From Pseudeuparius sepicola (taxonomy: Eukaryota; Arthropoda; Insecta; Coleoptera; Anthribidae): a stretch of 64,000 bases of DNA. Position 1 is the stretch's first letter. The number at the start of each line of letters is the position of its first letter. Shown piece by piece: positions 10,532 through 21,350 of the stretch. The DNA lies in contig OY987308.1 in the NCBI GenBank assembly GCA_963920635.1, positions 7,382,225 through 7,446,224 of the forward strand. Direction: 5' to 3'. The notes under the pieces are model-generated. The model ran no database searches. It saw only the letters and a program-made list of their open reading frames with translations, and had not been told where the DNA came from. The position numbers and the translations under genes were made by a program.

Positions 10532-10914
10532 AAAATTAATAGTAAAAAAATATTTTTAAAAACAAGCTTTTATTTAAATGCTCTGAAAAAAAAGTTTATA
10601 ATAAATCAAACCAAGGCAAACCCATAATTTTGTTACATTATACAACTGTATATGATATATAAGCTTGTCGCGAGATTTTCGTGTGTAAATTTCTTTTATA
10701 GAAGAATACAATTTCTACTTATAATTACTTTCGTCAAGATATATATTATATGGTCGCGAGATTTTCGTGTGTAAATTTCTTTTATAGAAAAATACATTTT
10801 CTACTAAAATTACATGGGTTTGCCTTGGTTTAATTTATAATAAAGATTATTTTCTTCTTTTCAGAGCATTTAATAAAAGCTTGTTTTTAAAAATATTGTT
10901 TTACTATTAATTTT
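10532..10914. mobile_element. MITE with ~95-bp inverted repeats
   Basis: The arms 10532-10625 and 10814-10914 are inverse copies, starting AAAATTAATAGTAAAA and including AAGGCAAACCCAT at the inner edge. The core contains an 86-bp-period duplication, with GTCGCGAGATTTTCGTGTG at 10667 and again at 10753. No coding capacity. No clear target duplication seen. Confidence 0.75.
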
Positions 10915-10924
10915 ATTTTTACTT

Positions 10925-11428
10925 TTTAGTTCTCTTCAAGCTCTTTCATTTAATGCCCATATTATATTAAAAGAAAAGAAAATAAAATCCGCCGTGTTGG
11001 AGCGGCGGACATATTGAATTTAGTGTGATGTCACTAACTTTATCGTTTTCTACTCTTCAAGCCCTTTCATTTGATGCCCATATTAAGGGGGTTGGCAAAA
11101 AAATACATCATCCGCCATCTTGGAGCGACGGCCATATTGAATTTAGTGTGATGTCACTAACTCTATCGTTTTCTACTCTTCAAGCCCTTTCTATTGATAC
11201 CCATATTAAGGGGGTTGACAAAAAAATGCATTATCCGCCATCTTAGAGGGGCGGCCATAATGAATTTAGTGTGATTGTGTGATGTCACTAACTTTATCGT
11301 TTTCTACTCTTTAAGCCCTTTCATTTGATACCCATATTACAAAAAAATACATTATACGCCATCTTGGAGCGGCGGCCATATTGAATTTAGTGTGATCTTC
11401 AAGCCCTTTTATTTGATACCCATATTAA
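10925..11428 (+). repeat. 123-bp tandem repeat, retroelement-like tail
   Basis: Four to five units containing ATGTCACTAAC, at 11028, 11151 and 11282: a 123-bp period, then 131 with an extra 8 bp. Each unit also has CCGCCATCTTGGAGCG and CCCATATTAAGGGGGTTG. The last unit is interrupted after CATATTAA by a piggyBac element, and the rest of the repeat continues at 16512. Confidence 0.88.
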
Positions 11429-11435
11429 CCCATTA

Positions 11436-11461
11436 GCGCCTTGCGTTACCATATGGCAACG
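11436..11461 (+). promoter_or_regulatory. piggyBac subterminal repeat
   Basis: GCGCCTTGCGTTACCATATG begins a motif with a palindromic CCATATGG core. Related copies sit at 15420-15446 (inverted) and near 16353-16380 (direct), all inside the piggyBac element. Possible transposase-binding repeats; function is inferred from position only. Confidence 0.5.
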
Positions 11462-12357
11462 TCCAACAGGTGATCTTTTCGACGCGTCCTAACTTGTCAG
11501 CGATTTTATTTCGTTTACGGTAGGAATCTTATTACCGACGTATTACTGTTTGGAATACATTCGTACTGGCAAATTCAGTTTACATTTGATTGTTAAAGTG
11601 TGAGCAGTGCTAGAATATACCATTGAAATAAATCATCGAAAAAATGGAGCCTCGGTTTGAGTAAATATGTTTATTTTTATGTGTCACATATTTTTGTTAC
11701 TTTGGATCTATATTTATGTATAGAATGCGTTAGAGTATTCATTGACAAAATATAAAGACATTTTACTAAAAACTAGCTGACTTATACAGGGTTAACTATC
11801 ACTTAGTACAAAAATTTTTATGGCAGATAAAGAAAAATTAGACTTGCCAAAATAAATTTTCAAAAATTTTCTAACATTTGTCTTAAGCCTAAAAAAATTT
11901 TTTTTCAAATTGTATTAAACCCCTCAAAAAACGCCGCCTATGGACGCCCGTGCGACATGTCTAAAAATTTCGCGTATGTCAATAGCGCGGCGTTGCCACG
12001 TCTATCAATTTATCCGAGGATTCACCACAAAATTTCGATTTCCTTTTAAAAACGATTACTTTCTAAGGAACATGTAGAATGCCTATGAAACACCTACCTT
12101 ACTGACATTTCCAGGATTGTTTGCACCATTTTCTGTTTTCTTGCTTTTTTACATTAAAAGTCACACAACACAACATTCACATTTTCTAAATCTGTTGGGG
12201 ATCTCTTGGTTTCCCTCTGCTATTCCTTTTGTTTGAAGCGAGGTACTCAGCCTGACGACCACGACGAGTTAGATCCCCTCCGCCAGGAAAACCCCGAAGG
12301 GTAACCAAAAAATCACAACTGCACTAGCACACATTGCACAAATGCACATGCAAAGCA

Positions 12358-13621
12358 CTACAGTAGCTGTTCAAAGAGGCCGCCGTTAACTTCGATGCAC
12401 AAATTCACTCGGTTAACTAAAGAAGTCTGGATACGTGCAAAAAGTCCATGATTATTCCGGATTTGAACAGCTGCACCTTCAATTCGTTCACGTAACTGCT
12501 GCTCGTTGTCGATTTCCTGCTCGTACACAATCGCCTTCATGAATCCCCAAATACAAAAATCCATTGGATTCAAGTCTGGTGATCGCGGCGGCCATGCAAT
12601 TGGCCCTCCTCTTCCGATCCAACGGTTGGGGCATTGGTCGTCTAAAAGTGCACGAACAGGTCTCGCAAAATGGGCTGGTGCACCATCGTGCATAAACCAC
12701 ATGTCATGCAGTACTTGTAGTGGCAAATTATCAAACAAAACATTTGTCAGAAAATACAAGTATCGTTCAGCGTTTAAATTTTCCGGTAGAATGTATGGTC
12801 CAATTAATCGATCTCCATAAACTCCTGCCCAAACATTGATGGAAAACCGACGTTGGAAATTAAACCGCCGAACAGCATGTCGGTTCTCATCGGACCAAAT
12901 ATGGCTGTTGTGTCTAAAAAAAAAAACAACAAAAATTAGAAATATTCACAATTTTGGCGAAGGCGTTAGGATTGACATGGCCAATTTTATAATAAATAAA
13001 AAAGATAATATGGAAGAGAGAAAGCTATAAGTAAGTAAAAATTTACATACGTGTAAACCCCAGCACGTGTGAAGCAGCATTCGTCTGTCCAAAGAATGTT
13101 GAAAACAAAGTTTGGGTCTGGGCGATTCGATCACGTAGCCAAGTGCAGTAGGTCATTCTCACCGGAAAATCATTTGCTTCTAATGCTTGGACCTTTTGTA
13201 TGTGATAAGGGTGAAGGCCGTTTTCCCTTAGAATCCTCCATGCCTGTAAATAATTTTATTGTTACATTTTAAATTTTATGTAGGTATTAGGTGCAAGCAA
13301 AGACAATCCCATCACATGGGATAGTCTTTGGTAGAAGTCAGTTTTATTGGTTTTATTTTACTTGCCTTGTTCTGAGATATTCCCAATCTCCTTGCAATAG
13401 CTGTAGTGCTTATGGAAGGTTGCTCGCCCACCCCTTCGAGCTTGCAAAACAGCAGTGTTTCGCATACGTTGTACAATGTTCACGAAAGTACGTGGGTTAG
13501 GCATATTTGCCCTGTTAGGAAAACGAATACGGTATTCTGCTGCAGCTCGATGTGCACTTTCATCGCATCTCCCGTACATTATAACCATGTCCGTTAACTC
13601 GGCGTTCGAATACTCCGGCAT
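12358..13621 (-). pseudogene. IS630/Tc1-mariner transposase with DUF4817-type N-terminus
   Basis: Catalyses cut-and-paste at TA. Exon 1 runs from Met at 13621 (MPEYSNAELTDMVIMYGRCD ..., a helix-turn-helix region resembling DUF4817). Exon 2 is 13243-13051, ending after GVYT. Exon 3 is 12913-12358. The first intron uses a GC donor (AAG|GCAAGT) with a TTTACAG acceptor; the second is GTATGT...TTTAG. Catalytic residues: D in LWTDE, D in FMHDGAPAHF, and D in SPDLNPMDF, 41 residues after the second. That DD41D spacing is reported for rosa-like mariners. A one-base slip in exon 2 before the LWTDE motif and another near the end of exon 1 break the frame. Confidence 0.85.
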
Positions 13622-13728
13622 TTTCACAAAGACGCTGAACGATTTGCCGCGAAAATCAAGACCAAACTGGGAAATAACGCCATGTTACATTCGCAAATGC
13701 CCTCCGTCGGCTACTAGCCAAACTTGAA

Positions 13729-14798
13729 AAGGTTTGTTCCAACAGGACCAATAACCGTGCTCAAGCACGTTCAGCGCATGCGCACTACCCCACTGGCTGT
13801 TCCAACTGAATTATACCGACACGGGCCGATACACGCACTGTTCCAGCCGATTTATGGATCATTTGTGTATCGTCCTTGTACGATAAAAACGGTCCCTGGT
13901 CTAAAGCAATAACCGCGTGTACTGACATGCGCAGTGTATAGTCATGTGACAGAGATAAACAATAACCTCATATTTTTGTTTTTACGTAGATGGTTTTAAA
14001 TCGATGGCTGGGATCGTGCTTTTTATTTCTTGTTGGTTGTTGGCTTGTTGGGTAGGGCGGGGAATCGTTGAACAATAATTTTTTAGAGTGAAGAGTGAGG
14101 TTAGCCCACCGAACATTCGGTTAGCCACATATTAAACACGCAGGTTAGGTGCGGTCACAAAACGTGATTTGGTCGATTTGATTCACAATCCGTTCCATCT
14201 GAAATTTTCTTTGGGATCGCACATGAACGGTGCAAAACTAGCGCATGCGTTCTTTAAGGGTTATCATCTAGTTCATGTACAGTTCTGTGACGGTACGTAA
14301 ATTCGAGTTGGAACAAATGATCCCAAAGAAAATTTCAGATGGAACGGATTGTGAATCAAATCGACCAAATCATATTTGTGACCGCACCTAACCTGCGTGT
14401 TTAATATGTGGCTAACCGAATGTTCGGTGGGCTAACCTCACTCTTCACTCTAAAAAATTATTGTTCAACGATTCCCCGCCCTACCCAACAAGAAATAAAA
14501 AACACGATCCCAGCCATCGATTTAAAACTATCTACGTAAAAACAAAAATATGAGGTTGATGTTTATCTCTGTCACACGACCATACACTGCGCATGTCAGT
14601 ACACGCGGTTATTGCTTTAGACCAGGCACCGTTTTTATCGTACAAGGACGATACACAAATGATCCATAAATCGGCTGGAACAGTGCGTGTATCGTCCCGT
14701 GTCGGTAGGTACATAATTCAGTTGGAACAGCCAGTGGGGTAGTGCGCATGCGCTGAACGTGCTTGAGCACGGTTATTGGCCCTGTTGGAACAAACCTT
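13729..14798. mobile_element. Foldback element with ~490-bp inverted arms
   Basis: Arms at 13729-14218 and 14319-14798 are near-identical inverse copies, beginning AAGGTTTGTTCCAACAGG at the outer edge and ending at GGGATC inside, around a 100-bp spacer. Many substitutions and small indels separate the arms, so it is not an assembly mirror. Open frames inside are inverse images of each other and not genes. It lies upstream of the nested transposase gene, within the mariner-type element. Transcription through it would give a long hairpin RNA. Confidence 0.9.
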
Positions 14799-15399
14799 GT
14801 ATGTACAGTTAGTTGCCTAGCTAGGAAGTTATGAAATGACGAACGGAGCAACGCGGAGCAGTCGAAAAAACGTTTCATAGACTCGACCGGGCCGATACGT
14901 CGCTTAATTCATACCGCCGAGGCTTCAGAACAATAAATCCTTTATCTATGCTTCAGAAGAGGTTAGATGGTGGACAAGAATTCATCAGAGGAGCTCCGGG
15001 GGTATTAAGGGAGACGGCTTGTGGTGTCGCGGTAATGAGCTTTCCGCGAGACTAGGAACCGGTCCGGATACGAGCTAAGCTAAGGGGAATCTAATAGCGC
15101 TGCATCTGTACAGATTCAAATCGATTGTTATTTATGTATTTTTTAAATTTGTTTGAGTAAAAAGGTATTTTCACCGTTCCTAAATCAACGGCAACACCGC
15201 GGAAAATCACTTCAGCTGTCAGTACCTTCAGAAGCCAAATTGGATGACGTCATTAAAGGCGGGGATTTACAGGGAAAATAGGGGTCTTTACCCGTTTTTT
15301 TAAAGATCGTAAAAAAAATCTAAAAATATTTTTCTATGTTTTCTTAAGCCATCCTGCGCACGTGGTAAAATTTTTTGTACTAAGTCATAGTTAACCCTG
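14799..15399. other. No gene; right part of the nested mariner element
   Basis: Contains AATAAATCC near 14931, several GA/CT-rich words and the right inverted end. No conserved frame was found. Confidence 0.5.
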
Positions 15400-15419
15400 T
15401 ATATTCGTAAACATGACTG

Positions 15420-15446
15420 TTGCCATATGGCAACGCTAGGCGCTTA
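15420..15446 (-). promoter_or_regulatory. piggyBac internal copy of the CCATATGG motif
   Basis: Reads GTTGCCATATGGCAACGCT on the plus strand. The minus-strand sequence GCGCCTAGCGTTGCCATATG closely matches the terminal motif at 11436. It lies 20 bp right of the nested mariner. Confidence 0.5.
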
Positions 15447-15479
15447 CATTCAGTTAAATATTTATTTTTCAATTCCAGG

Positions 15480-16240
15480 AGAGGATTCTGTTTCTCAAGC
15501 ACTAGATATGATTTACAATGATGAAACTTAGACCAATGATTGAAATGCTAAAAGATCGATGTATCCACAATTTTGTTCCGGAATTGAACCTAGCATACGA
15601 TGAAAGTATGGTAAAGTATTATGGGAAGCACAGTTGCAAACAGTTTATTCGGGGCAAGCCAATCAGGTTTGGCTACAAAATCTAGAGCTCCAGATTTAGT
15701 GTTTATAAACACTAAAGATGGCTACCTAATAAACTTTGATTTTTATCAGGGAAAGAGTCCTAAAATGAATTCGGACTATGATGTTCTATTTGGTAAAGCC
15801 GCTAGCCCACTTCTGATAATGTTAGATGAACTTCCGCTAGGAAAAAGACAGTTGGGTATACTTTCTATATGGATAATTTATTTTCTAATCCAGCACTATT
15901 TTCTTTTTTGCAATTTCGCGGCTATTCCGCCATTGGGATAATTCGAGAAAATAGAAGTCCAACACAGTGTACCCTAACTAACAACTTGCGTATCAAGTTC
16001 GTCCTAAAGGTGCTGGAAGACATGCAGGATCAATAGAGTCCTCAGATAATAGCCGTATTTCAGATAATATTAGATTTGATAGAATTGACCACTTTGTTCA
16101 GCATACAGAAGGCCATAAAAAAAGAAGGTGCGCGCGCAGTACATGCAAGTCCATAATTAGAACAATGTGCTGGAAGTGTAATGTAGCCTTGTGTATTGAC
16201 TATTTCCAGCCATTCCATTGTCGATAGCATAATCTGCTAT
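15480..16240 (+). pseudogene. piggyBac transposase remnant
   Basis: C-terminal half of a DDE_Tnp_1_7 type transposase. Visible in different frames: the first catalytic Asp in [13 protein letters not shown] with the [11 protein letters not shown] block near 15595-15685, the FYMDNLFSNPALF block near 15865, and the cysteine-rich C-terminal finger (RRCARSTCKS ... MCWKCNVALC) at about 16125-16200. At least five stops or frame changes are present (for example near 15527 and 15687). The N-terminal third is missing. Confidence 0.85.
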
Positions 16241-16511
16241 TGCATATTATTGAAAATAATATATACTTGACGATATTACACTGTTTCATTGCTTTCCAAA
16301 TAACTGCCAAAACCTTTTTGATTTCTTATAAAATTAGACACTTTGACTTCACAAGCTCCTAGCGTTACCATATGGCCACAGCCTATATTTCAAAAAGTAC
16401 TACTCAGATATTTTTGGAATAAAATATTTTCGTTTCAGGGAGTCATTTTTTACAGTTATTTAAGGAAAAATATCGAAATTGGAAAAAATACATAATTCAG
16501 GCGTTAATGGG

Positions 16512-16800
16512 TTAAGGGGGTTGACAAAAAATACATCATCCGCCATCTTGTGGCGATGGCCATTTTGAAAGTATTACAATATTGACTATTGTATATCGTA
16601 TTGTCACCGGAACTAAAGGTGTATGCAAAATTTTAGCTCAATTGGATGTCAGGAAGTGGTTCTATGTATATCGTATTGTCACCGGAACTAAAGGTGTATG
16701 CAAAATTTTAGCTCAATTGGATGTCAGGAAGTGGTTCTAATTCAGCTTGCAAGATTTGACCTAAACATACATACATACATAGTTCACCATAAATAAAAGC
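16512..16800 (+). repeat. Continuation of tandem-repeat tail
   Basis: Resumes the repeat split by piggyBac. A 75-bp unit is then duplicated, GTATATCGTATTGTCACCGG at 16591 and 16666, followed by TTCAGCTTGCAAGATTTGAC and an ACATACATACATAC run. This has the look of a non-LTR retrotransposon or SINE 3' tail, but no coding part is attached, so the class is uncertain. Confidence 0.65.
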
Positions 16801-17640
16801 TTGTAAAAACAAAATGTCGGTTCCGAAATTTAAAAATACCTCGATGTAGTCCTAAACAAGGTGCAATGGAAAAGTTTAATTTTTTCGATATTTTTTCAAA
16901 AGGCAGGCGCCAGAAAAAAAATAATTTTTAATTTTCAAAAAATCGGTTTTTCTTCAATATCTCAGCAACCCATGAAAATATTTTAATTTTCTCAACGGCG
17001 CAACAGAAATTGAATCACCCTATATATAAATATATATTTGAAAATAAATTATTTTAAATTATAAATTATATTTCTGAAAATATACAGCTACAAATCCATT
17101 ATAGTTCTTTTTGAAATGTTGCAGACACATTCGCTCTTCACGTCGGTAACATATGTTGGATATTTTCGCATCTTCACGGAAACTCCCAAACAGTGGACGT
17201 GTCGGTAACATTTCAACATGCGTCCACCAAGAGTGGAGCCTGCGGCTTACCGGGAAACCTCATCACGTCCGGGCAACGGAAAGATTAACAGATTGAGAGC
17301 TCTTTCTTGATTTGGTGGGAGGTGTTTAGGTTAGGGTTAAGTTACAGCTCCTGTAGTAAAAATCTTGATGTAACACCCCATAGTTATCTACTGCCAAACG
17401 TGGATGTGCAAATTGCTAGTAAACCTCGTGGCGGAAAGAGAATGTAAATCGGCATTTCAAAACAGTCGACGAATGTAGAAATATACTGTAGATATAATCG
17501 TAGATACATGTGGAAAGATATGTACATACTCGAATTGGGACTAGTTCATGTTGATAAGTCGTCTATTGACAAAAGTCGATCTACAAAGCGACATGAGGAG
17601 GAGGAGGAGGAAGAGGGTGGTGCAGATATGAAAGAACCTG
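16801..17640. other. No gene; dispersed repeat pieces
   Basis: 16840-17025 is the inverse counterpart of 10076-10260 and ends in the CACCCTATATA word common to insect MITEs. 17100-17580 has no repeat partner here. 17594-17650 is purine-rich (GAGGAGGAGGAGGAAGAGGG) and could be a polypurine-like tract before the LTR copy that follows. Confidence 0.45.
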
Positions 17641-18093
17641 CACCACCACCGAGTGTTACGTGTTCCTAAGCATGAAGCCCGTCCCTGCCTTAGGAGAGAG
17701 CACGGGCGAATTCATGTATGTAATGCCAGGGACGTGGCCGCAGCGGCCTTGCGAAAAAACAGTCAGTCGTCAGTCGAAAGGTATCTTTTATCGCGCAACC
17801 CAGCGTTTTGGGTCACCAAAAGACCGCACACAGGTCCTTTTAACACGCGAATCGACGTAGCAGCAAGACCGCCGAGCGCCTTTCCGCACCAGTCAAGGGT
17901 TGGCGCCCGGCGGGGACGTCTTTTATACGGTGGTGTCTTAGGTAGGCCTACTTCACCGGCCGACGAAGGAGATGGATAGCAACGACGGTGTGCACCTGCC
18001 CCTCCGAACTTCGGAGACGGAGGATGGCAGAAATGCGGAAAGATACTGTAGAAATAATCGAATTGGTCCAGTTTGTTATGTCCTCCCCATATA

Positions 18094-19754
18094 CGGGACA
18101 TTTCACTGCGTTTTTTCACAAGAACAGGATATATAACTTGTCGACTATTTAAAATCTATGGAAGCAAGACTTTTTGGCTTGACCATGAATGATTTTCGAC
18201 GTTTGGCTTATCAATTAGATATACGAAATCAGTGCCACCATAAATTTAACGCAGAAGCTGAAATGGCTGGAAAGGATTGGATGCAATGTTTTTTAAAACG
18301 CCACCCTACTTTGACGCTACGAAAACCAGAATCGACTTCTGGAGCTCGAGCAATGGGATTTAATAGGGTTGCGGTGTCACAATTTTTTCGCCTTTTATTG
18401 GAAACTATAGACAAGTATAAGTTAGTGGGTGACCGCATATACGAGTGTGATGAAACGGGGTTGACTGTGAATCCAAAGGGCCATACCAAAATTTTATCCC
18501 TAAAAGGAAAACGTCAGGTAGGCACCTTAACTTCCGCCGAACGAGGAGAAACCATAATGGCTGAAATCTGTTTTTCTGCTGCTGGAGCATATATGCCACC
18601 AATGCTCATTTTTCCAAGAAAACGAAAGCAATAGTCATTTGAGTTAGGCTTGCCACCTGGTTCAGTAGTAGAACTTAGTGATTCTGGATGGATAACCACC
18701 GATTTTTTTTAAATGGTTTAAGCTATTTGTTACATTTTCTAAAGCAACAAAAGAAAATCCAGTGTTTCTTTTGTTAGATGGGCATGCAACCCAAACCAAA
18801 AATCTAGACCTAATTTTGCATGCACGTGAGAACGGTGTAGTAATAGTATTATGCTTTCCACCACACACAAGTCATAGACTCCAATCCTTAGACGTTTCCT
18901 TCATGAAACCGCTAAGTACATTTTATGTACATGAAGCTCGGACATGGCTGCGTTGCATCCAAGAAAAATGATAACCGTATTTCAAATTTCTACGCTTTTT
19001 GGTACTGCCTTCTTAAACGCAGCAACTATGAAAACGGAGATAAACGGAATTTGCAAAGCTGGGATTTTTCCCCCCGATGAAAACGTTTTTACCGAAGTTG
19101 ATTTTTTACCGGCTGCTACCACAGACATTAAAAATAATAACCCTCCATCTGCCAATGATTCTTCAAGTGCACTGGATGAAGAGCTGAGACCTGAGACGCC
19201 AACGGAACCTTCGGTTTCCAAATCACCTCCCGCTAGAAACAAAACGGACGTAAGAAAATCAATTGAATCGTCTCCAATTGTATCAGCAAGTGACATTTTA
19301 AATCCCCTACCAGGTTGCTCTTCATGGAAAGCGCCAAACGAATATGCTTCCTCCGATGCCAACAAGAAGTCTTCTTTTCCTTGCTTGTCGCCGGAAGTTG
19401 CTTTACCTATTCCAAAAACTCCGTATAAGGAAGAACTAGAAACATCAGCTGCAAAAAAGGTTTCGAAAAAGAAGAAAGAAGGCGTTAAAAGAAAAATTGG
19501 CAATGTTAGTCTCACAAGTAGCACTCCTAAAAAGAAGCGAAACCCTTCCAAGAAACTGTCGATAAATAAGGTAGATTGTGATTCATCTTCCGATGAAAAT
19601 AGTGACGTAGAATGTCTTTACTGCAATTAATACTGGTCCAGGTCTATTGAAGGGTGGATTGCGTGACCAGCGTGTCACCCTGTCTCGGAGTTTTCCGGAA
19701 AAACCATTTCCATTGAAAATATTTCAGGTGGACTGTTTTAAATGGGCCACCCCG
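18094..19754 (+). mobile_element. pogo/Tigger-type transposon
   Basis: A 1661-bp insertion flanked by TA (18092-18093 and 19755-19756). The left end reads CGGGACAT and the right, read inward, CGGGGTGGCCCAT, so the inverted repeats are weak. The uninterrupted homologous site at 8607-8624 (CCCAATATATGATATTC) shows the empty target, which fixes the insertion precisely. Confidence 0.85.
18158..19630 (+). pseudogene. pogo/Tigger-like transposase
   Basis: DDE_1 transposase related to jerky/tigger proteins. The segments are: 18158-18634 with part of a CENPB-type DNA-binding region (WMQCFLKRHP) and the first catalytic Asp in YECDETGL (residue 98); then a stop and a frame change; 18762-18971 with the second Asp in LLLDGHATQTKNLD and the LDVSFMKPL motif; and 18944-19630 with AATMKTEINGICKAGIFPPD followed by a long Ser/Pro and Lys-rich tail. 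The N-terminal helix-turn-helix is missing, since only 64 bp separate the left terminus from the first Met. The gene is broken in two places. Confidence 0.85.
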
Positions 19755-19934
19755 TATGATATTCAGATGGAGACCAATAAGCGCGTATTCTGAGCATGTC
19801 AAGTGTGTATTTTTGTACTTAAGATATGTCTGTGTCTTTGTGTAAAACAGTTCTGTTCGTGCAGTCTTCGTGAATACTTAAAAATTAGATTCCCGATTTT
19901 TCTTTTTATCTTTATGAAGCTCCCGGAAATTCAG

Positions 19935-20340
19935 TGGCAGTCGCTGACGGATTAGCAACAGCCTCGGCTTTTTCGGAAAAATGCCTTTGATAAAAATAGC
20001 GAAAACTATTTGAAAATTTTTGCCAATTTGAATTAACAACCAGGGCAGTAAGTGAGCGTATCCCTTTGTAACCTTTTTTATGTGTCAATATTTTATGTCT
20101 AAAGTTGATAATCTTGCCATATCCCTTTCTCAAATTGCTTTAAATCCAATTCTCAATACAAGTCGAGTTGATATTCAAGAGCCAATCGTGAAAAAAAGAA
20201 TGAATACCAATTTGGAAGATAGAATAAAATAAAAACCTGAAGGAATAATAAATCACAAAAAAAATCAAAAAGCTTATGAAATAAACAAAGACCATTTAAA
20301 AACTTAAAAATAAAATGGAATTAAATGACAATTTTCTCAA
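19935..20340 (+). other. Primer-site-like sequence and retroelement leader, copy 2
   Basis: TGGCAGTCGCTGACGGATT at 19935 resembles a tRNA-Ser primer binding site and directly follows the LTR-like block. The next 380 bp match 8816-9380 with small indels. The two copies diverge after about 20330. Confidence 0.5.
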
Positions 20341-21350
20341 GGAAGATATCTTATGTAGTTTTCCTGGGCAAAATACGAAGATAGTACCATAACAGTGCCA
20401 TTTTTTGTTTGAAAGTTCTATACGAAAAAACGAAGTTTTCTATATTTCCAAGCAAACATGATTTTTCCCAATCTTTATTTTTAAACTTCAGTGTACCAAA
20501 AACGTAGATTGTTAAAAATTCGAACAATAAAATGCTTTCCCATTTGGTGTAAACTTTATGAATAGCACTGTATATAAGTTACCAGATCTCTCCATCCATA
20601 TAATAACTGCTGTTATACTATACTGATATTTTTAGAGACCTATTTCGAAGGGTGGGTAGACCTCACCCCAATATTTGGGCTTTAGTTAGCCGGCTACAAG
20701 GCGTGGAACACGCGAAAGGTATGGACCTCTGAAGGTTCGTGGAAAGAGCAGTCCTTCCGCGACCTCGAAGAAGAACATATAGGTTGCAAGACCTAAGAAT
20801 CAGGAGGGCACAGAGGGAATTAGACAACCATGGAGACATTCCAGCATTTCTAAGGTTAATGTCCCATAATATGGATCGACTGGAGAGGATATTTGGGCCA
20901 GGACAAGGTTTATCTAATACTTCCTTATATTTATATACGTATATCATAACTGAATTTTTTTGAGATTCCGTTGCCGATCAACCGACGGAGCAAGCCGCTT
21001 CATTCTTACTTGACATAATTTTTGACAGGCAAATTGTCCGACGTTATTTAGTTCTTCATTTACGCAAATAGATGCATGCTGGCCTCATATCTTGACAAGG
21101 AATAAAATGTATAAATTTCGGGAGTTATAATGAGTTTCAAGCCCTACGCGTGTAATATCCCTCGACTTACGGCCTTACGGGATATTATCTTCACTCTACG
21201 GGTTTTAACGTTATATCTTCTCATAATATCTTCTCATTACTAAAGATATCTCCTTCGGAAGTTTTAATTAGAGGACACCCTGTATACAGGGTTGCCCCCA
21301 GTTGCGGAGATACAGGGTGTTATTAAAATTAATTAGTTCAGAAAAATGTG
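20341..21350. other. No firm gene; one short open frame
   Basis: A 74-codon frame at 20739-20963 encodes a basic, Arg-rich peptide (MERAVLPRPRRRTYRLQDLR). I do not recognise it; it may be a retroelement remnant. 21280-21360 contains the short word ACAGGGTG/CACCCTGTA in both orientations, the usual debris of MITEs. Confidence 0.35.

Larger units (their letters stand above)
11787..15399. mobile_element. Tc1/mariner-superfamily transposon (DD41D-like), nested
   Basis: A 3613-bp insertion in the piggyBac element, flanked by TA (11785-11786 and 15400-15401). Both ends read CAGGGTTAACTAT inward, and the match continues through ACTTAGTACAAAAA with one difference. It contains an IS630-type transposase on the minus strand and a 1070-bp foldback at 13729-14798, probably a later insertion; without it the element would be about 2.5 kb. 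Confidence 0.9.
11429..16511. mobile_element. piggyBac-like transposon, internally deleted
   Basis: Flanked by TTAA on both sides (11425-11428 and 16512-16515), the target site duplicated by piggyBac elements. Its ends are CCCATTAGCGCC and, read inward from the right, CCCATTAACGCC: 11 of 12 match. Joining the flanks would recreate CCCATATTAAGGGGG, exactly the sequence of neighbouring tandem units. The total is 5083 bp, of which 3613 bp is a nested mariner-type element. The transposase N-terminal region is missing and the remainder is degenerate, so the element is dead. Confidence 0.93.
17641..19930 (+). mobile_element. LTR-like block, copy 2, split by a pogo element
   Basis: Homologous to 8240-8792: the GTCCCTGCCTTAGGAGAGAGC block, GCGCAACCCAGCGTTTTGGG, GGTAGGCCTACTTCACCGGC and, after the insertion, GATATTCAGATGGAGACC. 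It retains the segment lost from copy 1, including TCTTTTATACGG, a possible TATA region near 17920. The pogo element at 18094-19754 sits between CCCCATATA and TATGATATTC. Probably the 5' LTR of a second element because a primer-site-like sequence and leader follow. Confidence 0.6.

Noticed and set aside
13724..14878. Mirror-image frames in the foldback
   Set aside because: Identical peptides appear on opposite strands because the arms are inverse copies.
18982..19551. 189-codon minus-strand frame
   Set aside because: Antisense shadow of the pogo transposase C-terminal tail.
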